DNA from: UKL13-2 sp044229235
GTDB taxonomy: Bacteria > Pseudomonadota > Gammaproteobacteria > Burkholderiales > Usitatibacteraceae
Direction of reading: 5' to 3'
DNA length: 64,000 bases
NCBI GenBank assembly: GCA_044229235.1
Contig: JBGATH010000012.1
Location: forward strand, 32,523 to 96,522
Within the stretch, counting starts at the first letter, position 1; each line of letters starts with the position of its first letter. A program made the position numbers and the translations under genes. The notes beneath the pieces were generated by a model. It had not been told where the DNA came from, ran no database searches, and saw nothing but the letters and a program-made list of their open reading frames with translations. This document shows, piece after piece, positions 1 through 8,960 of this stretch.

Positions 1-412
1 TTTCGTGGATGGCCATGGCGTCGGCCAGATCCGTGCCCTTTGCCACGGTAACGCGCGGCCGCAGCGTGACTTCCTGCATCGACATTTTTCCTTTCACACC
101 GGCGTCGCCAAGGCCAAGCTTGCCCGTGCCACGGTCCTCATAGGCGATGACCGTCATGCGTTTCTTCGCCGCGATCGCGAGGTAGGTCAACATGTGGCAG
201 TGGGCCAGGGACATGATGAGCAGTTCCTCGGGGTTATAACGCGAGGCGTCGCCGCCGAAGACGGCGGGCGCCGAGCCCGGGATTTCGGCCTTGCCTTCGC
301 TGCGCAGGATGTTGTCGCGCGAAAAGCTGGCTTCCGGCGGCCTGGGTTGGGCAGCGTCGGCCGGCCAGCGCAGAATGGCAGAAAATTCATGAAAATCGGC
401 GGTCGCGGACAT
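1..412 (-). CDS. OsmC-family peroxiredoxin-like protein (3' end cut by window edge)
   Basis: The reverse strand stays open from an ATG at 412 to the window edge (about 137 codons), and the protein continues beyond position 1. The translation has the OsmC-fold signature: an N-terminal beta region, then YNPEELLIMSLAHCHMLTYL, where the Cys lies in the helix used by OsmC/Ohr proteins for thiol-based peroxide reduction. OsmC/Ohr enzymes detoxify organic hydroperoxides in the cytoplasm. The second catalytic Cys of the family would be further downstream and cannot be checked here. The gene is divergent from the fumarylacetoacetate-hydrolase gene. The family is clear; the exact subgroup is not. Confidence 0.85.
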   Translation of the reverse strand, partial: MSATADFHEFSAILRWPADAAQPRPPEASFSRDNILRSEGKAEIPGSAPAVFGGDASRYNPEELLIMSLAHCHMLTYLAIAAKKRMTVIAYEDRGTGKLGLGDAGVKGKMSMQEVTLRPRVTVAKGTDLADAMAIHE

Positions 413-544
413 GTTTGTCTCCATCGGGGAATGAATCATTATCGGCCAACCCGGCACCTCCTACCTGTCCGGGTAGGGTATCTCCGGTAACGAAGCCTTA
501 ACCTGTGCGGGCAGTAAATTCACCCTCCGAAGGTGAGTGCATTA

Positions 545-573
545 GCCGCCCGCAAAGGGCGGCTTTTTTTTGG
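545..573 (+). terminator. Rho-independent terminator with no upstream gene on its strand
   Basis: A 7-bp GC stem (GCCGCCC / GGGCGGC around GCAAA) is followed directly by eight T residues, a textbook intrinsic terminator reading rightward. A smaller hairpin, TCACC/GGTGA, precedes it at about 520-536. The nearest gene on the left is on the other strand and starts at 412, so this terminator ends either a leader RNA of the gene at 663 or a small RNA that starts in the 413-520 interval. Confidence 0.75.
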
Positions 574-662
574 CGGCGATTGCCTTCGCGCAAGGCGCCG
601 CGTACCGGCGGCAGGCAAAATGGCGGTGATTCGCTGACTCGACTTTCCCCGGAGACCACCGC

Positions 663-1430
663 ATGACCCACTGGATTCGCTTTGAATACGAAGGCCGCGT
701 CGGCTTCGGTACCCTGGCCGAGGGTGAAATCGCCGTGCATGAGGGCGAGATGTTCGGCCAGTGCCAGCCCAGCGGACAACTGGTGCCGTTCGCCAGCGCT
801 CGCCTGCTGGCGCCCTGCCAGCCCACCAAGTTGGTCGCGCTCTGGAACAACTTTTACACGCTGGCTGAAAAACTCGGCCAGGCCATTCCACCCGAACCTC
901 TTTACTTCCTCAAGGCCAACAGCAGTTTTCATCCTCCCCATGAGCCGATCCGCGTGCCCGCATCGTATTCGGGCAAGGTGGTGTACGAAGGCGAGCTGGG
1001 CGTGGTGATCGGCCGCCGCTGCCGGCATGTGAGCGAGCACGATGCGGCCGCGCATATCTTCGGCTATACCTGCATCAACGATGTGACGGCAGCCGAGCTG
1101 CTGTTCAAGGACGCCAGCTTCGCCCAGTGGTCGCGCGCCAAGGGGTTCGACACCTTCGGCGTGTTCGGGCCGGTGATCGCCACGGATATCGACCCGACTG
1201 CGCTGCATGTGAAAACCATTCTCAACGGCCAGGAGCGGCAGAATTATCCAGTGGCGGACATGATTTTTTCGCCGACGCGGCTGGTCAGCCTGATCTCACA
1301 GGACATGACGCTGGAACCCGGCGACATCATCGCCTGCGGCACCTCGGTCGGTGTGGGCTCGATGAAGGCCGGCAGCGAGGTCAGCATTGTCATCGACGGC
1401 ATCGGCACGCTGACCAACCGATACGAATAA
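663..1430 (+). CDS. Fumarylacetoacetate hydrolase family protein
   Basis: This 255-residue protein has the FAH fold. Enzymes of this group hydrolyse, decarboxylate or isomerise 2-oxo acids in aromatic-ring and amino-acid breakdown (for example 2-hydroxyhepta-2,4-diene-1,7-dioate isomerase or acylpyruvase). The metal-binding acidic residues are seen in YEGELGVVIG and the following GYTCINDVTA. The later KGFDTFGVFGP and GDIIACGTSVGVG blocks are also typical. The length fits the short single-domain subfamily. The start is the first ATG of the frame, after a GGAG-like stretch (CCCCGGAGACC). No pathway partners adjoin it, so the substrate is unknown. Confidence 0.85.
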   Translation: MTHWIRFEYEGRVGFGTLAEGEIAVHEGEMFGQCQPSGQLVPFASARLLAPCQPTKLVALWNNFYTLAEKLGQAIPPEPLYFLKANSSFHPPHEPIRVPASYSGKVVYEGELGVVIGRRCRHVSEHDAAAHIFGYTCINDVTAAELLFKDASFAQWSRAKGFDTFGVFGPVIATDIDPTALHVKTILNGQERQNYPVADMIFSPTRLVSLISQDMTLEPGDIIACGTSVGVGSMKAGSEVSIVIDGIGTLTNRYE

Positions 1431-1439
1431 GCAAGGGCC

Positions 1440-1505
1440 AAACTCAAGGGCTGGCACACCTTTTCGGGCATTTTTGGCCTGGAAGCCCCGCTAATGCTGG
1501 GGTTT
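1440..1505. repeat. Dispersed ~66-bp palindromic repeat, copy R1
   Basis: Imperfect inverted repeat between two rightward genes. It matches the family consensus: outer arms close to AAACTCCAGCAYTGGCGCG and CGCGCCARTGCTGGAGTTT, with an inner GGCA/TTTTT/GGCC core. This copy is one of the more diverged (its left arm reads AACTCAAGGGCTGGCACAC). Confidence 0.8.
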
Positions 1506-1555
1506 GTCCCGCGGAAGCGGCGCTCTGCAATCGAATGCGCACAAAGGGATCGGAC

Positions 1556-2335
1556 ATGAAGAAAACTGCTTGTTGCATGGTCTGCATTGCAGCTGTCGGC
1601 AGCTTGCCGGCCCCGGGGCGGGCGGCGCTCAGCGACGAGATCCAGGTCTACGCGGACGACATCAACGCGCCGCGCGAATTCGGCCTGGAATTGCACGCCA
1701 ATTTCACGCCGAATGGCCGCAAGGTCGCCGAATACGCGGGCGAAGTAGTACCGCATCGCGGGCTGCGCCTGACGCCGGAATTTTCTTACGGCCTGAGCGA
1801 AACGCTCGAGGCCGGACTGTATGTCCCCGCCAGCCGTGATCGCTCGGGCAGCACCGCGATCGCCGGCTGGAAAGCGCGGCTCAAATGGCTGCCGATTCGC
1901 GGGTCGGAGGCAGACGGCGGGTGGTTCCTGGGCGCCAATGGCGAGCTGTCGCGCCTTGCCGAGCGATTTTCCGCATCGCGGGACGGATTCGAACTGCGCC
2001 TGATGAGCGGGTATCGGGCGCCGGCATGGCTGGTGGCGGTCAATCCGGTCTTCAGCTGGGACCTGTCGCCGGGCTTTCGCCAGAAGACACCGGATTTCGG
2101 TATGTCGATGAAGGTGGCGCGTCGTGTGGCCGAGGGCCTGTCGGTCGGCGCCGAATACTATTCCGGCTTGGGGAAACTGAACCGGTTCTTGCCCCGGGCT
2201 GAACAGGACAATTCGCTCTACGCGGCGATCGATTTTGAGGCGAAGGGCTGGAGCCTGAACCTCGGCGCGGGACGCGGCCTGACCGACGGCGCCGACAAGA
2301 CGACCGTCAAGGCCATCGTCGGGCTTGAGTTCTGA
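1556..2335 (+). CDS. Exported outer-membrane-type beta-barrel protein, unknown function
   Basis: The frame is open from further upstream, but the ATG at 1556 is followed by Lys-Lys, a hydrophobic stretch and an Ala-x-Ala cleavage site (PAPGRAALS), a good Sec signal peptide. The 259-residue product has alternating aromatic/hydrophobic strands (SYGLSETLEAGLYVP, SVGAEYYSGLG, SLNLGAGRG) and ends in a C-terminal Phe (IVGLEF), the classical BAM recognition signature of outer-membrane barrels. I do not recognise a specific family. It is convergent with the cyclic-nucleotide-binding gene next door, with only 15 bp between the stops. Confidence 0.75.
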   Translation: MKKTACCMVCIAAVGSLPAPGRAALSDEIQVYADDINAPREFGLELHANFTPNGRKVAEYAGEVVPHRGLRLTPEFSYGLSETLEAGLYVPASRDRSGSTAIAGWKARLKWLPIRGSEADGGWFLGANGELSRLAERFSASRDGFELRLMSGYRAPAWLVAVNPVFSWDLSPGFRQKTPDFGMSMKVARRVAEGLSVGAEYYSGLGKLNRFLPRAEQDNSLYAAIDFEAKGWSLNLGAGRGLTDGADKTTVKAIVGLEF

Positions 2336-2350
2336 TCACTCTAAAAACGT

Positions 2351-3277
2351 TCAGGCCAGCAGCGTGTTCATGTGCCGCAAACGCGCCGCCACCGCGCGCA
2401 GCAGCACCACGCCGAATCCCGGCTGCTGCTTGATCACGGTGAGCAACGCCGTGCGGTTGATCGACAGCAACTCGCTGTCGATGGATGCACCGGCCGATGC
2501 GGTGCGTGGCGACTGGTCGACCAGCGCCATTTCGCCAAACGTGCCACCCGGCCCGATCATCTCCACAATCTTGTCGCGTATGGCGATGGCCACGCGGCCC
2601 GTCAGTACCACGTACATGCATACGCCGGCCTCACCCTCGCGCATGATCACCCGGCCCGCTTCGTAGCGCACCTTGGTGGTGTGCTGGAGGGCGTTTTCGA
2701 GTTGCTGCAACAGCTCCGGGGGGAACACCGCCGCTTCGCGCGCGGTGGCCGTGCCGGGGGCAATCTTGCGCGCCGCGAGACGCGCCGCCACCAGCCGGAG
2801 GCGATCAAACATCACGCTCATCAGCATCAGCGCGAACTCGGGCATCTCCTGGATGGCCGACTGCAACTGGGCCGCGTCCAGCGCCAGCGCCGTGCAGTCG
2901 CTCCTGGCCGTGGCCGTGGCGCTGCGCGCGCCACCGCTGATGACGGCCATCTCGCCAAATACTTCGCCGCTGCGGATCGCATCCAGCGGCTTGCCGCCGG
3001 CCGACAGGGTGACTTCACCGCTGGTGATGAAAAACATGCGGTTGACCACGGCCTTGGAGAACAGTCCGCCCTTGACCGCCTTTTCGTTCTCAACGAAAAA
3101 ATTCCCGCCGGCCGCTACCGTTTCCGGGGTGCCGAAAGCCTCAAACAGGCGTCGGGCGATGGCCGCGTCGTAAAACCGGCTTTTCGCCGGTGCTGCCGGG
3201 GCGGATGGCGCGGCGGCGGTGCCGGCGGCCGCGGGCTTGGCGCCGGCCGGTTTGGTGAAATCGAAGTCGTCATCCAT
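2351..3277 (-). CDS. Protein with two cyclic-nucleotide-binding domains (paralogue of 8961-9887)
   Basis: This 308-residue protein carries two tandem cNMP-binding domains and no DNA-binding or enzymatic domain. Each domain has the phosphate-binding cassette: GEVFGEMAVISGGARSATA near residues 120-140 and GGTFGEMALVDQSPRTASA near 260. The Gly-Glu and Arg that hold the cyclic phosphate are kept in both, so binding looks possible. A Pro/Ala-rich stretch (residues 5-30) precedes the first domain. I chose the ATG at 3277 because it gives the same length as the paralogue; a TTG at 3304 would add nine residues. It is divergent from the RND operon. Ligand and partner are unknown. Confidence 0.85.
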   Translation of the reverse strand: MDDDFDFTKPAGAKPAAAGTAAAPSAPAAPAKSRFYDAAIARRLFEAFGTPETVAAGGNFFVENEKAVKGGLFSKAVVNRMFFITSGEVTLSAGGKPLDAIRSGEVFGEMAVISGGARSATATARSDCTALALDAAQLQSAIQEMPEFALMLMSVMFDRLRLVAARLAARKIAPGTATAREAAVFPPELLQQLENALQHTTKVRYEAGRVIMREGEAGVCMYVVLTGRVAIAIRDKIVEMIGPGGTFGEMALVDQSPRTASAGASIDSELLSINRTALLTVIKQQPGFGVVLLRAVAARLRHMNTLLA

Positions 3278-3632
3278 TGCAGGGGTCGGGTCAGTTGCAA
3301 TCAACGGGAATCACGGGAAAGGCGCGCCTGGGCGGATTCCGCCACAGCGCAAATGACATTATGGCAAATGATCCGCGGCATTCGCGTGGCGATGCCTCAA
3401 CCCGCCCGACTCGCGCCGCCCGGCGTTCAAGCCCGGTCGCGATTGAACTCAGCGGCAGCAGGGCGGTCAAGCATGGTTGGGTCTGTGCGCCTGAGACAGA
3501 TCATCGCGCAATCACGGCAGTTTGGGCACACTGCATGAAATAGAATAATCGGTTCGGTCGTCAGCCTGGGGCCGAAACCTTTGTGGTGCCCCCTTTTTCT
3601 CGTTTTTCCCCCGTTCTTTACCGGAATCCGCC
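3278..3632. promoter_or_regulatory. Divergent intergenic region upstream of the RND operon, with a possible leader hairpin
   Basis: There is no gene in this stretch; it must hold the promoters of both flanking divergent genes. An AT-rich TAGAATAAT around 3541-3549 could be a -10 for the pump operon, but I see no well-spaced -35. Further on, GGGGC at 3568-3572 can pair with GCCCC at 3588-3592, followed by CTTTTTCT. This is a weak attenuator-like hairpin in the presumed leader. The pairing is only about 5 bp, so this is tentative. Confidence 0.35.
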
Positions 3633-4901
3633 ATGCCCCAAGGTACTTCTTCCCGCCGCTGGCCAATTGTCGCGGTTATCGTTGCTGTCGCGGCTGGTGG
3701 CCTCGCCTGGTGGTTGAGTGGCAGCAAGCCGGATGCCGCCCCTGCAGCCGCGCGCGGCGGTGGCCTGCCGGTGGCCGTGACCACGGCGGTCGTCCGGCAG
3801 CTTGATCTGCCGGTTCTGGCCATTGCCAATGGCAGCGTGGTCGCGTTGCAGGCGGTGGACCTGCGTCCGCAGATTTCCAGTACCGTGCAACAGATTCATT
3901 TTGTCGAGGGACAGAATGTCAGGCAGGGCGACCTGCTGTTCACGCTCGATGCGCGCACCGAAGAGGCCAACCTGCGCCGCGCCGAAGCACAGGTGGTGAA
4001 GTCGCGCAGCGATCTTGCCAATGCCGAACGCAACCTGAAGCGGCAACGCGACCTGTTCCAGCAGAAGTTCATCTCCCAGTCGGCGCTGGATACCGCCATC
4101 AATCAATACGATGTTCTCAAGGGCCAGCTGTCGGTGGACGAAGCGGCCGCCGAGGCCAGCCGCGTGGCTCGCACTTTCACCGAGATTCGCGCGCCGTTCA
4201 ATGGCCGCACCGGCGCCATCAACGTTCGCGTCGGGTCGCTGGTCCAGCCGCAAGGCGCCGTGCTGGTCACCGTCAGCCAGATCGATCCGATCGCGGTGTC
4301 CTTCGCGCTGCCCGAGCGCGAGCTGGCCCATGTGCAGCGTGCGCTGGCCAAGGGCGATGTCCCGGTCAATATCGAACTGCAGGGACCGCAGAAGCAGACC
4401 CTGGCCGGCAAGCTGGTGTTTATCGAGAGCACCGTCGACAGCGCCAGCGGCACCATTGCCATGAAGGCGGCTTTTGCCAACCCTGCCCGCACGCTTTGGC
4501 CGGGCATGTTTGTAAACGTGTCGCTCCCCAGCCGCATCCTGCCCGGCGCGCTGGTGGTACCGGTGCAGGCCGTGCAGAACGGGCCCGAGCGCAAATTTGT
4601 CTACACCGTGGGCGAAGGCAACAAGGCCGCCATGGTGCCGGTTGAGGTCGAGGTGATCCAGTCCGGGCTGGCTGCCATCAAGGGTGTGCCGCCCGGCACC
4701 AAGGTGGTGGTCGAGGGTGCGCAGAATGTGCGCAAGGACAGCGTGGTCACCGAGGGTGGGCCGGGCAAGGGTGCCGGCAAGGGTGGCACCGGCAAAGGTG
4801 CTGACGGTGCTGCCGGCAAGGACGGCAAACCGGACGCCGTCGGCGCAGCGCCCGCGGGCAAACCCGCCGCGGAGCCGGCCGCGGCAGCGGCAAAACCGTA
4901 G
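3633..4901 (+). CDS. RND efflux pump periplasmic adaptor (membrane fusion protein)
   Basis: This 422-residue adaptor links an inner-membrane RND pump to an outer-membrane channel. The start gives a short basic N-terminus and one membrane segment (residues 9-28) as anchor. Then come the split barrel-sandwich/lipoyl region (VDLRPQISSTVQQIHFVEGQ, GTLFTLD-like LLFTLDARTEE), the helical hairpin (RRAEAQVVKSRSDLANAERN and on), the second lipoyl half (EIRAPFNGRTGAINVRVG) and the beta-barrel and membrane-proximal domains. The last ~50 residues are an unusual Gly/Lys/Ala-rich tail (GKGAGKGGTGKG...). It resembles MdtA-type adaptors. The pump gene follows after 9 bp. Confidence 0.92.
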   Translation: MPQGTSSRRWPIVAVIVAVAAGGLAWWLSGSKPDAAPAAARGGGLPVAVTTAVVRQLDLPVLAIANGSVVALQAVDLRPQISSTVQQIHFVEGQNVRQGDLLFTLDARTEEANLRRAEAQVVKSRSDLANAERNLKRQRDLFQQKFISQSALDTAINQYDVLKGQLSVDEAAAEASRVARTFTEIRAPFNGRTGAINVRVGSLVQPQGAVLVTVSQIDPIAVSFALPERELAHVQRALAKGDVPVNIELQGPQKQTLAGKLVFIESTVDSASGTIAMKAAFANPARTLWPGMFVNVSLPSRILPGALVVPVQAVQNGPERKFVYTVGEGNKAAMVPVEVEVIQSGLAAIKGVPPGTKVVVEGAQNVRKDSVVTEGGPGKGAGKGGTGKGADGAAGKDGKPDAVGAAPAGKPAAEPAAAAAKP

Positions 4902-4910
4902 GAGCGAGCC

Positions 4911-7900
4911 ATGAACATTTCCGAACTGTGCATACGCCGGCCGGTCATGACCGTGCTGCTCAACGCGGCCGTGGTGGTCGGTGGCATCCTCGCCTACTCG
5001 AAATTTCCCATCGCGGCGCTGCCGCGTTACGACACGCCCACTATCCAGGTCAGCGCCAACCTGCCGGGTGCCAGCCCGGAGACCATGTCCTCGTCGGTGG
5101 CAACGCCGCTGGAGCGGCAGTTCTCGACCATCGCCGGCGTCGCCACGATGAGCTCAACCAGCAGCCTCGGCGTGACCTCGATCACCCTCGAATTCGACCA
5201 GGATCGCAACATCGATGCAGCCTCGGTGGACGTACAGGCCGCGCTGCTGCGCGCGCAGCGCGCGCTGCCCATCGAAATGACCTCGCTGCCGTCGTATCGC
5301 AAGGTGAATCCGGCCGATTCGCCGATCATCTTCATGACGCTGCTGTCCAATTCGATGCCGTTGTCGCAGCTCAACAGCTATGCCGAGAACCTGATAGTGC
5401 CGACGCTGTCCACGCTGCCCGGTGTGGCGCAGGTGAGCATCAACGGCCAGAAAAAATTTGCGGTGCGCGTCCGCGTCGACCCGGAAGCCGCCGCCGCCCG
5501 CGGCATGACGCTGGATGAAGTGGCTGCAGCCATCCGCACCGCCAACGCCAATTCGCCGGTGGGCACGCTCGAAGGCCCGCGCCAGACGCTGGTCATCACC
5601 GCCAACCGCCAGCTGACCCGTGCCGACGAATTCGCCAAGCTCATCATCGGCACCTCGGCATCCGGTCCGGTGCGCTTGTCCGACATCGCGCAGGTCGAGG
5701 ACAGCGTCGAGTCGATCAAGACCGCCAGCTGGGCCAACGGTGAGCGCGCCATCACCTTGTCGGTGCAGCGCCAGCCTGATGCCAATACCGTGGCCACCGT
5801 GGACGCCATCAAGTCGGCCATGCCGGCCCTGCGAGCACAGTTGCCGTCGTCGGTGGAAGTTAGGCTGCGCAACGATCGATCCGTTTCCATTCGCGACGCC
5901 ATCCACGACGTACAGATCACGCTGGGGATCACCATCAGCCTGGTAGTGCTGGTGATTTTCCTGTTCCTGCGCCACGCGATGGCCACGTTCATACCCGCCA
6001 CGTCGCTGCCGATCTCACTGCTCGGTACTCTGGCCATCGTTTACTGGCTGGGCTACAGCCTCGACAACATCTCGCTGCTGGCCATCACCCTGGCGGTGGG
6101 CCTGGTGGTGGACGATGCCATCGTCGTGCTGGAAAACATCGTACGGCACATGGAAGAGGGCATGGAGCCGATGCAGGCGGCGCTGGTCGGCTCGCGGGAA
6201 ATGGGCTTCACCATCGTCTCGATTTCCGTTTCGCTGGTGGCGGTGTTCATCCCGATCTTTTTCATGCCCGGCGTGATCGGCCTGCTGTTCCATGAGTTTG
6301 CCGTGGTGGTGGCCGTATCGGTGCTGGTATCGGCCATGGTGTCGCTGACCTTGATCCCGATGCTGGCCAGCCGCTTCCTGGTGCCGCATGAAAAGGGTGG
6401 CCATGCGGAACGCTACACCGCGTGGTTCGACCGCGGTTTCCGCTTCGTCCACGCGCGCTATGAAAAATCCCTGGACTGGTGCCTGCGCCGCAGGCCGGTG
6501 ATGCTCGGCGTGGCGCTGGCCACCTTTGTGGCGACCGGGTTGCTGTTCACCTACCTGCCGAAAGGTTTCTTCCCCGACGAGGATCTCGGCCTGATGCTCA
6601 TCACCGCGGAGGCGGTCGAGGATGTTTCCTATCCCACCGTGGCCGCGCTGCTGCAGCGCACCGGCGAAGTCATCCGCGCCAATCCGGCGGTCGATACGGC
6701 GATCGTCAATGCCTTCGACAGCAATTCCGGACGCATCTTTGTAAACCTCAAGCCGCGCGGCCAGCGTCCACCGATGGCCAAGGTGGTCGAGCAGCTGCGG
6801 CGCGAGACGCGCGCGATTCCCGGCGTGAATACGTTTTTCAATCCGATCCAGAACCTGCGGCTTGGCGGCCGGCCCAGCAAGAGCCGCTACCAGTACACCC
6901 TGAAGAGCGTGGATGCCGAAGCCCTGCGGGCCTCCACCGAGGGGATGCTGGCGCTGATCCGCAACGACCCGCTGTTTCGCGATGCCACCAGCGATGCCCA
7001 GCTGAAGGGCCTGCAGGCGCGCCTCGACATCGATCGCGACCGCGCCAACTCGCTGGGCGTGAACGTGCAGGACATTCGAAGCGCGCTGTACTCGGCCTTC
7101 GGCGACCGCCAGATCGCCACCATCTTCACTTCGGTCGACAGCTACCAGGTCATCATGCAGGTCGCCAGCGAGGATCGCGCCGATGAAAGCGCCTTCAGCA
7201 AGATTTTCGTGCGCGCCAAGGGCGGCAGGCTGGTGCCGCTGTCGGCCATCGGTACCGTCAAGCGCGAGATCGGCGCGACCGCCATCAATCACGCCGGCCA
7301 ACTCGAGGCGCTGACCATTTCCTTCAACCTCGCCCCCGGCGTGCCGCTGGGCGATGCATCGAAGAAGATCGAGCAATACCGCAACGAATTGAAGATGCCC
7401 GCCAGCATCCTCACCGCGTGGGGCGGTGATGCGGCCGCGTTTCAGTCCTCGCAGGGCAGCCAGGCCATCCTCATCATCTCCGCACTGCTGGTCATTTACG
7501 TGCTGTTGGGTGTGCTCTATGAGAGCTACATCCACCCGCTGACGATTCTCTCCGGGCTGCCTTCGGCGGCGGTGGGCGCGCTGGCCACGCTGTGGATTTT
7601 CGGCATGGACCTGTCGATCATCGCCACCATCGGCATCGTCATGCTCATCGGCATCGTCAAGAAGAACGCCATCATGATGATCGACTTCGCGCTTGACGCG
7701 CAGCGCACCAAGGGCATGGCGCCCGAACTGGCGATACGCACCGCCTGCCTGTTGCGCTTTCGGCCCATCATGATGACCACCATCGCCGCGCTGATGGGCG
7801 CGCTGCCGATTGCCTTCGGCCTCGGCGCCGGCGCGGAACTGCGCCAGCCGCTGGGCCTGGCCGTGGTCGGCGGCCTGGTGTTCTCGCAAGTGATCACGCT

Positions 7901-8027
7901 CTACCTGACACCGGTCGTGTACCTGTACCTGGATCGCTGGTCCGGCACCGGGCCGATGGTGCTGGAAGGCGAAAAATCGGTTGCCGGATCCGCGCCATCA
8001 GTCACGCATCCGGCCATGGCCGACTAG
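4911..8027 (+). CDS. RND multidrug efflux permease, MdtB/MdtC-like
   Basis: This 1038-residue inner-membrane proton-antiporter has the usual HAE-1/MdtBC length. The first helix starts at NISELCIRRPVMTVLL, and the large periplasmic loop follows. The proton-relay pair of Asp is in GLVVDDAIVVLENIVRHMEE in helix 4, and the partner Lys in GIVKKNAIMMIDFAL in helix 10. The usual FFPDEDLG loop opens the second half. With the adaptor 9 bp upstream it forms a two-gene efflux operon. No outer-membrane TolC-type channel gene lies in the window, so the pump probably uses one encoded elsewhere. The substrate cannot be inferred. Confidence 0.95.
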   Translation: MNISELCIRRPVMTVLLNAAVVVGGILAYSKFPIAALPRYDTPTIQVSANLPGASPETMSSSVATPLERQFSTIAGVATMSSTSSLGVTSITLEFDQDRNIDAASVDVQAALLRAQRALPIEMTSLPSYRKVNPADSPIIFMTLLSNSMPLSQLNSYAENLIVPTLSTLPGVAQVSINGQKKFAVRVRVDPEAAAARGMTLDEVAAAIRTANANSPVGTLEGPRQTLVITANRQLTRADEFAKLIIGTSASGPVRLSDIAQVEDSVESIKTASWANGERAITLSVQRQPDANTVATVDAIKSAMPALRAQLPSSVEVRLRNDRSVSIRDAIHDVQITLGITISLVVLVIFLFLRHAMATFIPATSLPISLLGTLAIVYWLGYSLDNISLLAITLAVGLVVDDAIVVLENIVRHMEEGMEPMQAALVGSREMGFTIVSISVSLVAVFIPIFFMPGVIGLLFHEFAVVVAVSVLVSAMVSLTLIPMLASRFLVPHEKGGHAERYTAWFDRGFRFVHARYEKSLDWCLRRRPVMLGVALATFVATGLLFTYLPKGFFPDEDLGLMLITAEAVEDVSYPTVAALLQRTGEVIRANPAVDTAIVNAFDSNSGRIFVNLKPRGQRPPMAKVVEQLRRETRAIPGVNTFFNPIQNLRLGGRPSKSRYQYTLKSVDAEALRASTEGMLALIRNDPLFRDATSDAQLKGLQARLDIDRDRANSLGVNVQDIRSALYSAFGDRQIATIFTSVDSYQVIMQVASEDRADESAFSKIFVRAKGGRLVPLSAIGTVKREIGATAINHAGQLEALTISFNLAPGVPLGDASKKIEQYRNELKMPASILTAWGGDAAAFQSSQGSQAILIISALLVIYVLLGVLYESYIHPLTILSGLPSAAVGALATLWIFGMDLSIIATIGIVMLIGIVKKNAIMMIDFALDAQRTKGMAPELAIRTACLLRFRPIMMTTIAALMGALPIAFGLGAGAELRQPLGLAVVGGLVFSQVITLYLTPVVYLYLDRWSGTGPMVLEGEKSVAGSAPSVTHPAMAD

Positions 8028-8370
8028 ACGAACTCCAGCACTGGCGCGGCTCGCGGAAGGTTTTTGCCCGGAGAGGTCCGCCAATGCTGGAGATTGCCGG
8101 CTTTCCCGAAGCGCACGTGCCGGCTATTTCGATGCCGGACCGACCGTGAACGAGACCGAATCGCAGGTTACTGCTGCCTGAGTTGTCGAAGTCGCCCGAC
8201 CCGCTTCGTAGATGGTTCAGGGGGCGGCAGGTAGTGCGATTGACGCAGGTCAACCGCATTGGCGGGGACATGACGCGATTGCGGGACGCCGGTGCAGGCC
8301 TTGCCGACAGGTTTTTGACGAAAGCATTACACTGCGCACTTCAATCCCCTCCTCACAAGGGAAGGTGCAG
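8028..8370. other. Gene-free stretch after the pump gene
   Basis: About 340 bp without a convincing gene. The first 70 bp are palindromic repeat copy R2. The remainder shows only short shadow frames and runs into the ribosome-binding region of the gene at 8371 (AAGGGAAGGTG). Confidence 0.6.
8031..8095. repeat. Dispersed palindromic repeat, copy R2
   Basis: Begins AACTCCAGCACTGGCGCGG, three bases after the pump stop codon, and ends CCGCCAATGCTGGAGATT. The centre reads TTTTTGCCCGGAG. It belongs to the same family as R1 and R3-R9. Confidence 0.9.
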
Positions 8371-8946
8371 ATGATTTCCATCGAAATCAACCCGCAGGTG
8401 CAGCGTGTGATCCGCGCGGGCTACCTGCTGACAATCGTGGCTCTGAGCGTGTACGCCTACATTACCTACCGGCAGCTGCAGGCGTTGCGCAATGCGCCGG
8501 TCGCGTTGCCGAACTACTGGTTCTATGTGGTCGACAATCCGGTCAAAAGCTCGCTGGTGCAGGCCCATGGCTCGTGGGTGGTCGCGGGCGGCGGGGCGCC
8601 GTCGGCCGCCGATGCGGCGACGCTGCAGACCAGTACGATTGAATGCCGCCGTGACCGGCAGCTCTGCAATGAATCCACCGCCTCGGTATCGCTCAAGGAT
8701 GGCGCGTACATGGAAGCGGTACCGACGCTGTACGAAGTCGAGCAGTGGACCGACGATGCGCTGGTGACCAAGCCGGCGGCGGTGAATTGCGCCGCGCATG
8801 TTCTGAAAATCAGTTTCGTCGATCGCAATGCCACCAAGGTGGTGTCGCTGCTGCCGAGCCAGCCCAGCTGCAAGGATTCACCACGGGTGCTCACACTCGA
8901 CAGCGGCAGCCGCTCACACCAGGCCCCGCCGGCCGCCGCGAAGTAA
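8371..8946 (+). CDS. Membrane-anchored hypothetical protein
   Basis: 191 residues. The start at 8371 follows GGGAAGGTGC, a good ribosome-binding site, although the frame is open upstream. Residues 14-32 (AGYLLTIVALSVYAYITYR) form a single membrane helix near the N-terminus. The rest is predicted periplasmic and has four Cys (CRRDRQLC, NCAAH, SC) that could form disulphides. I recognise no domain. It is convergent with the second cyclic-nucleotide-binding gene (14 bp between stops) and could be the last gene of the pump transcript, though repeat R2 and ~340 bp separate it from the pump. Confidence 0.7.
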   Translation: MISIEINPQVQRVIRAGYLLTIVALSVYAYITYRQLQALRNAPVALPNYWFYVVDNPVKSSLVQAHGSWVVAGGGAPSAADAATLQTSTIECRRDRQLCNESTASVSLKDGAYMEAVPTLYEVEQWTDDALVTKPAAVNCAAHVLKISFVDRNATKVVSLLPSQPSCKDSPRVLTLDSGSRSHQAPPAAAK

Positions 8947-8960
8947 TTGCGGCGGGTGCG

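Noticed and set aside
5..490. Long rightward open frame at the left edge
   Set aside because: It is the antisense shadow of the OsmC-family gene, whose reverse-strand translation carries a recognisable family motif.
1440..1505. Reading the palindromic repeats as intrinsic terminators
   Set aside because: No T-tract follows the stems, and two copies lie between divergent genes.
1556..2335. Assignment of the outer-membrane protein to a named porin family
   Set aside because: Only generic barrel features (signal peptide, alternating strands, C-terminal Phe) are visible.
2372..3538. 388-codon rightward frame opposite the first cyclic-nucleotide-binding gene
   Set aside because: Antisense shadow with no domain; the reverse frame has both cNMP cassettes.
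6015..7889. 624-codon reverse-strand open frame inside the pump gene
   Set aside because: Composition is His/Arg/Gln/Gly-rich as expected for the antisense of a GC-rich membrane-protein gene; the forward frame is an unmistakable RND permease.
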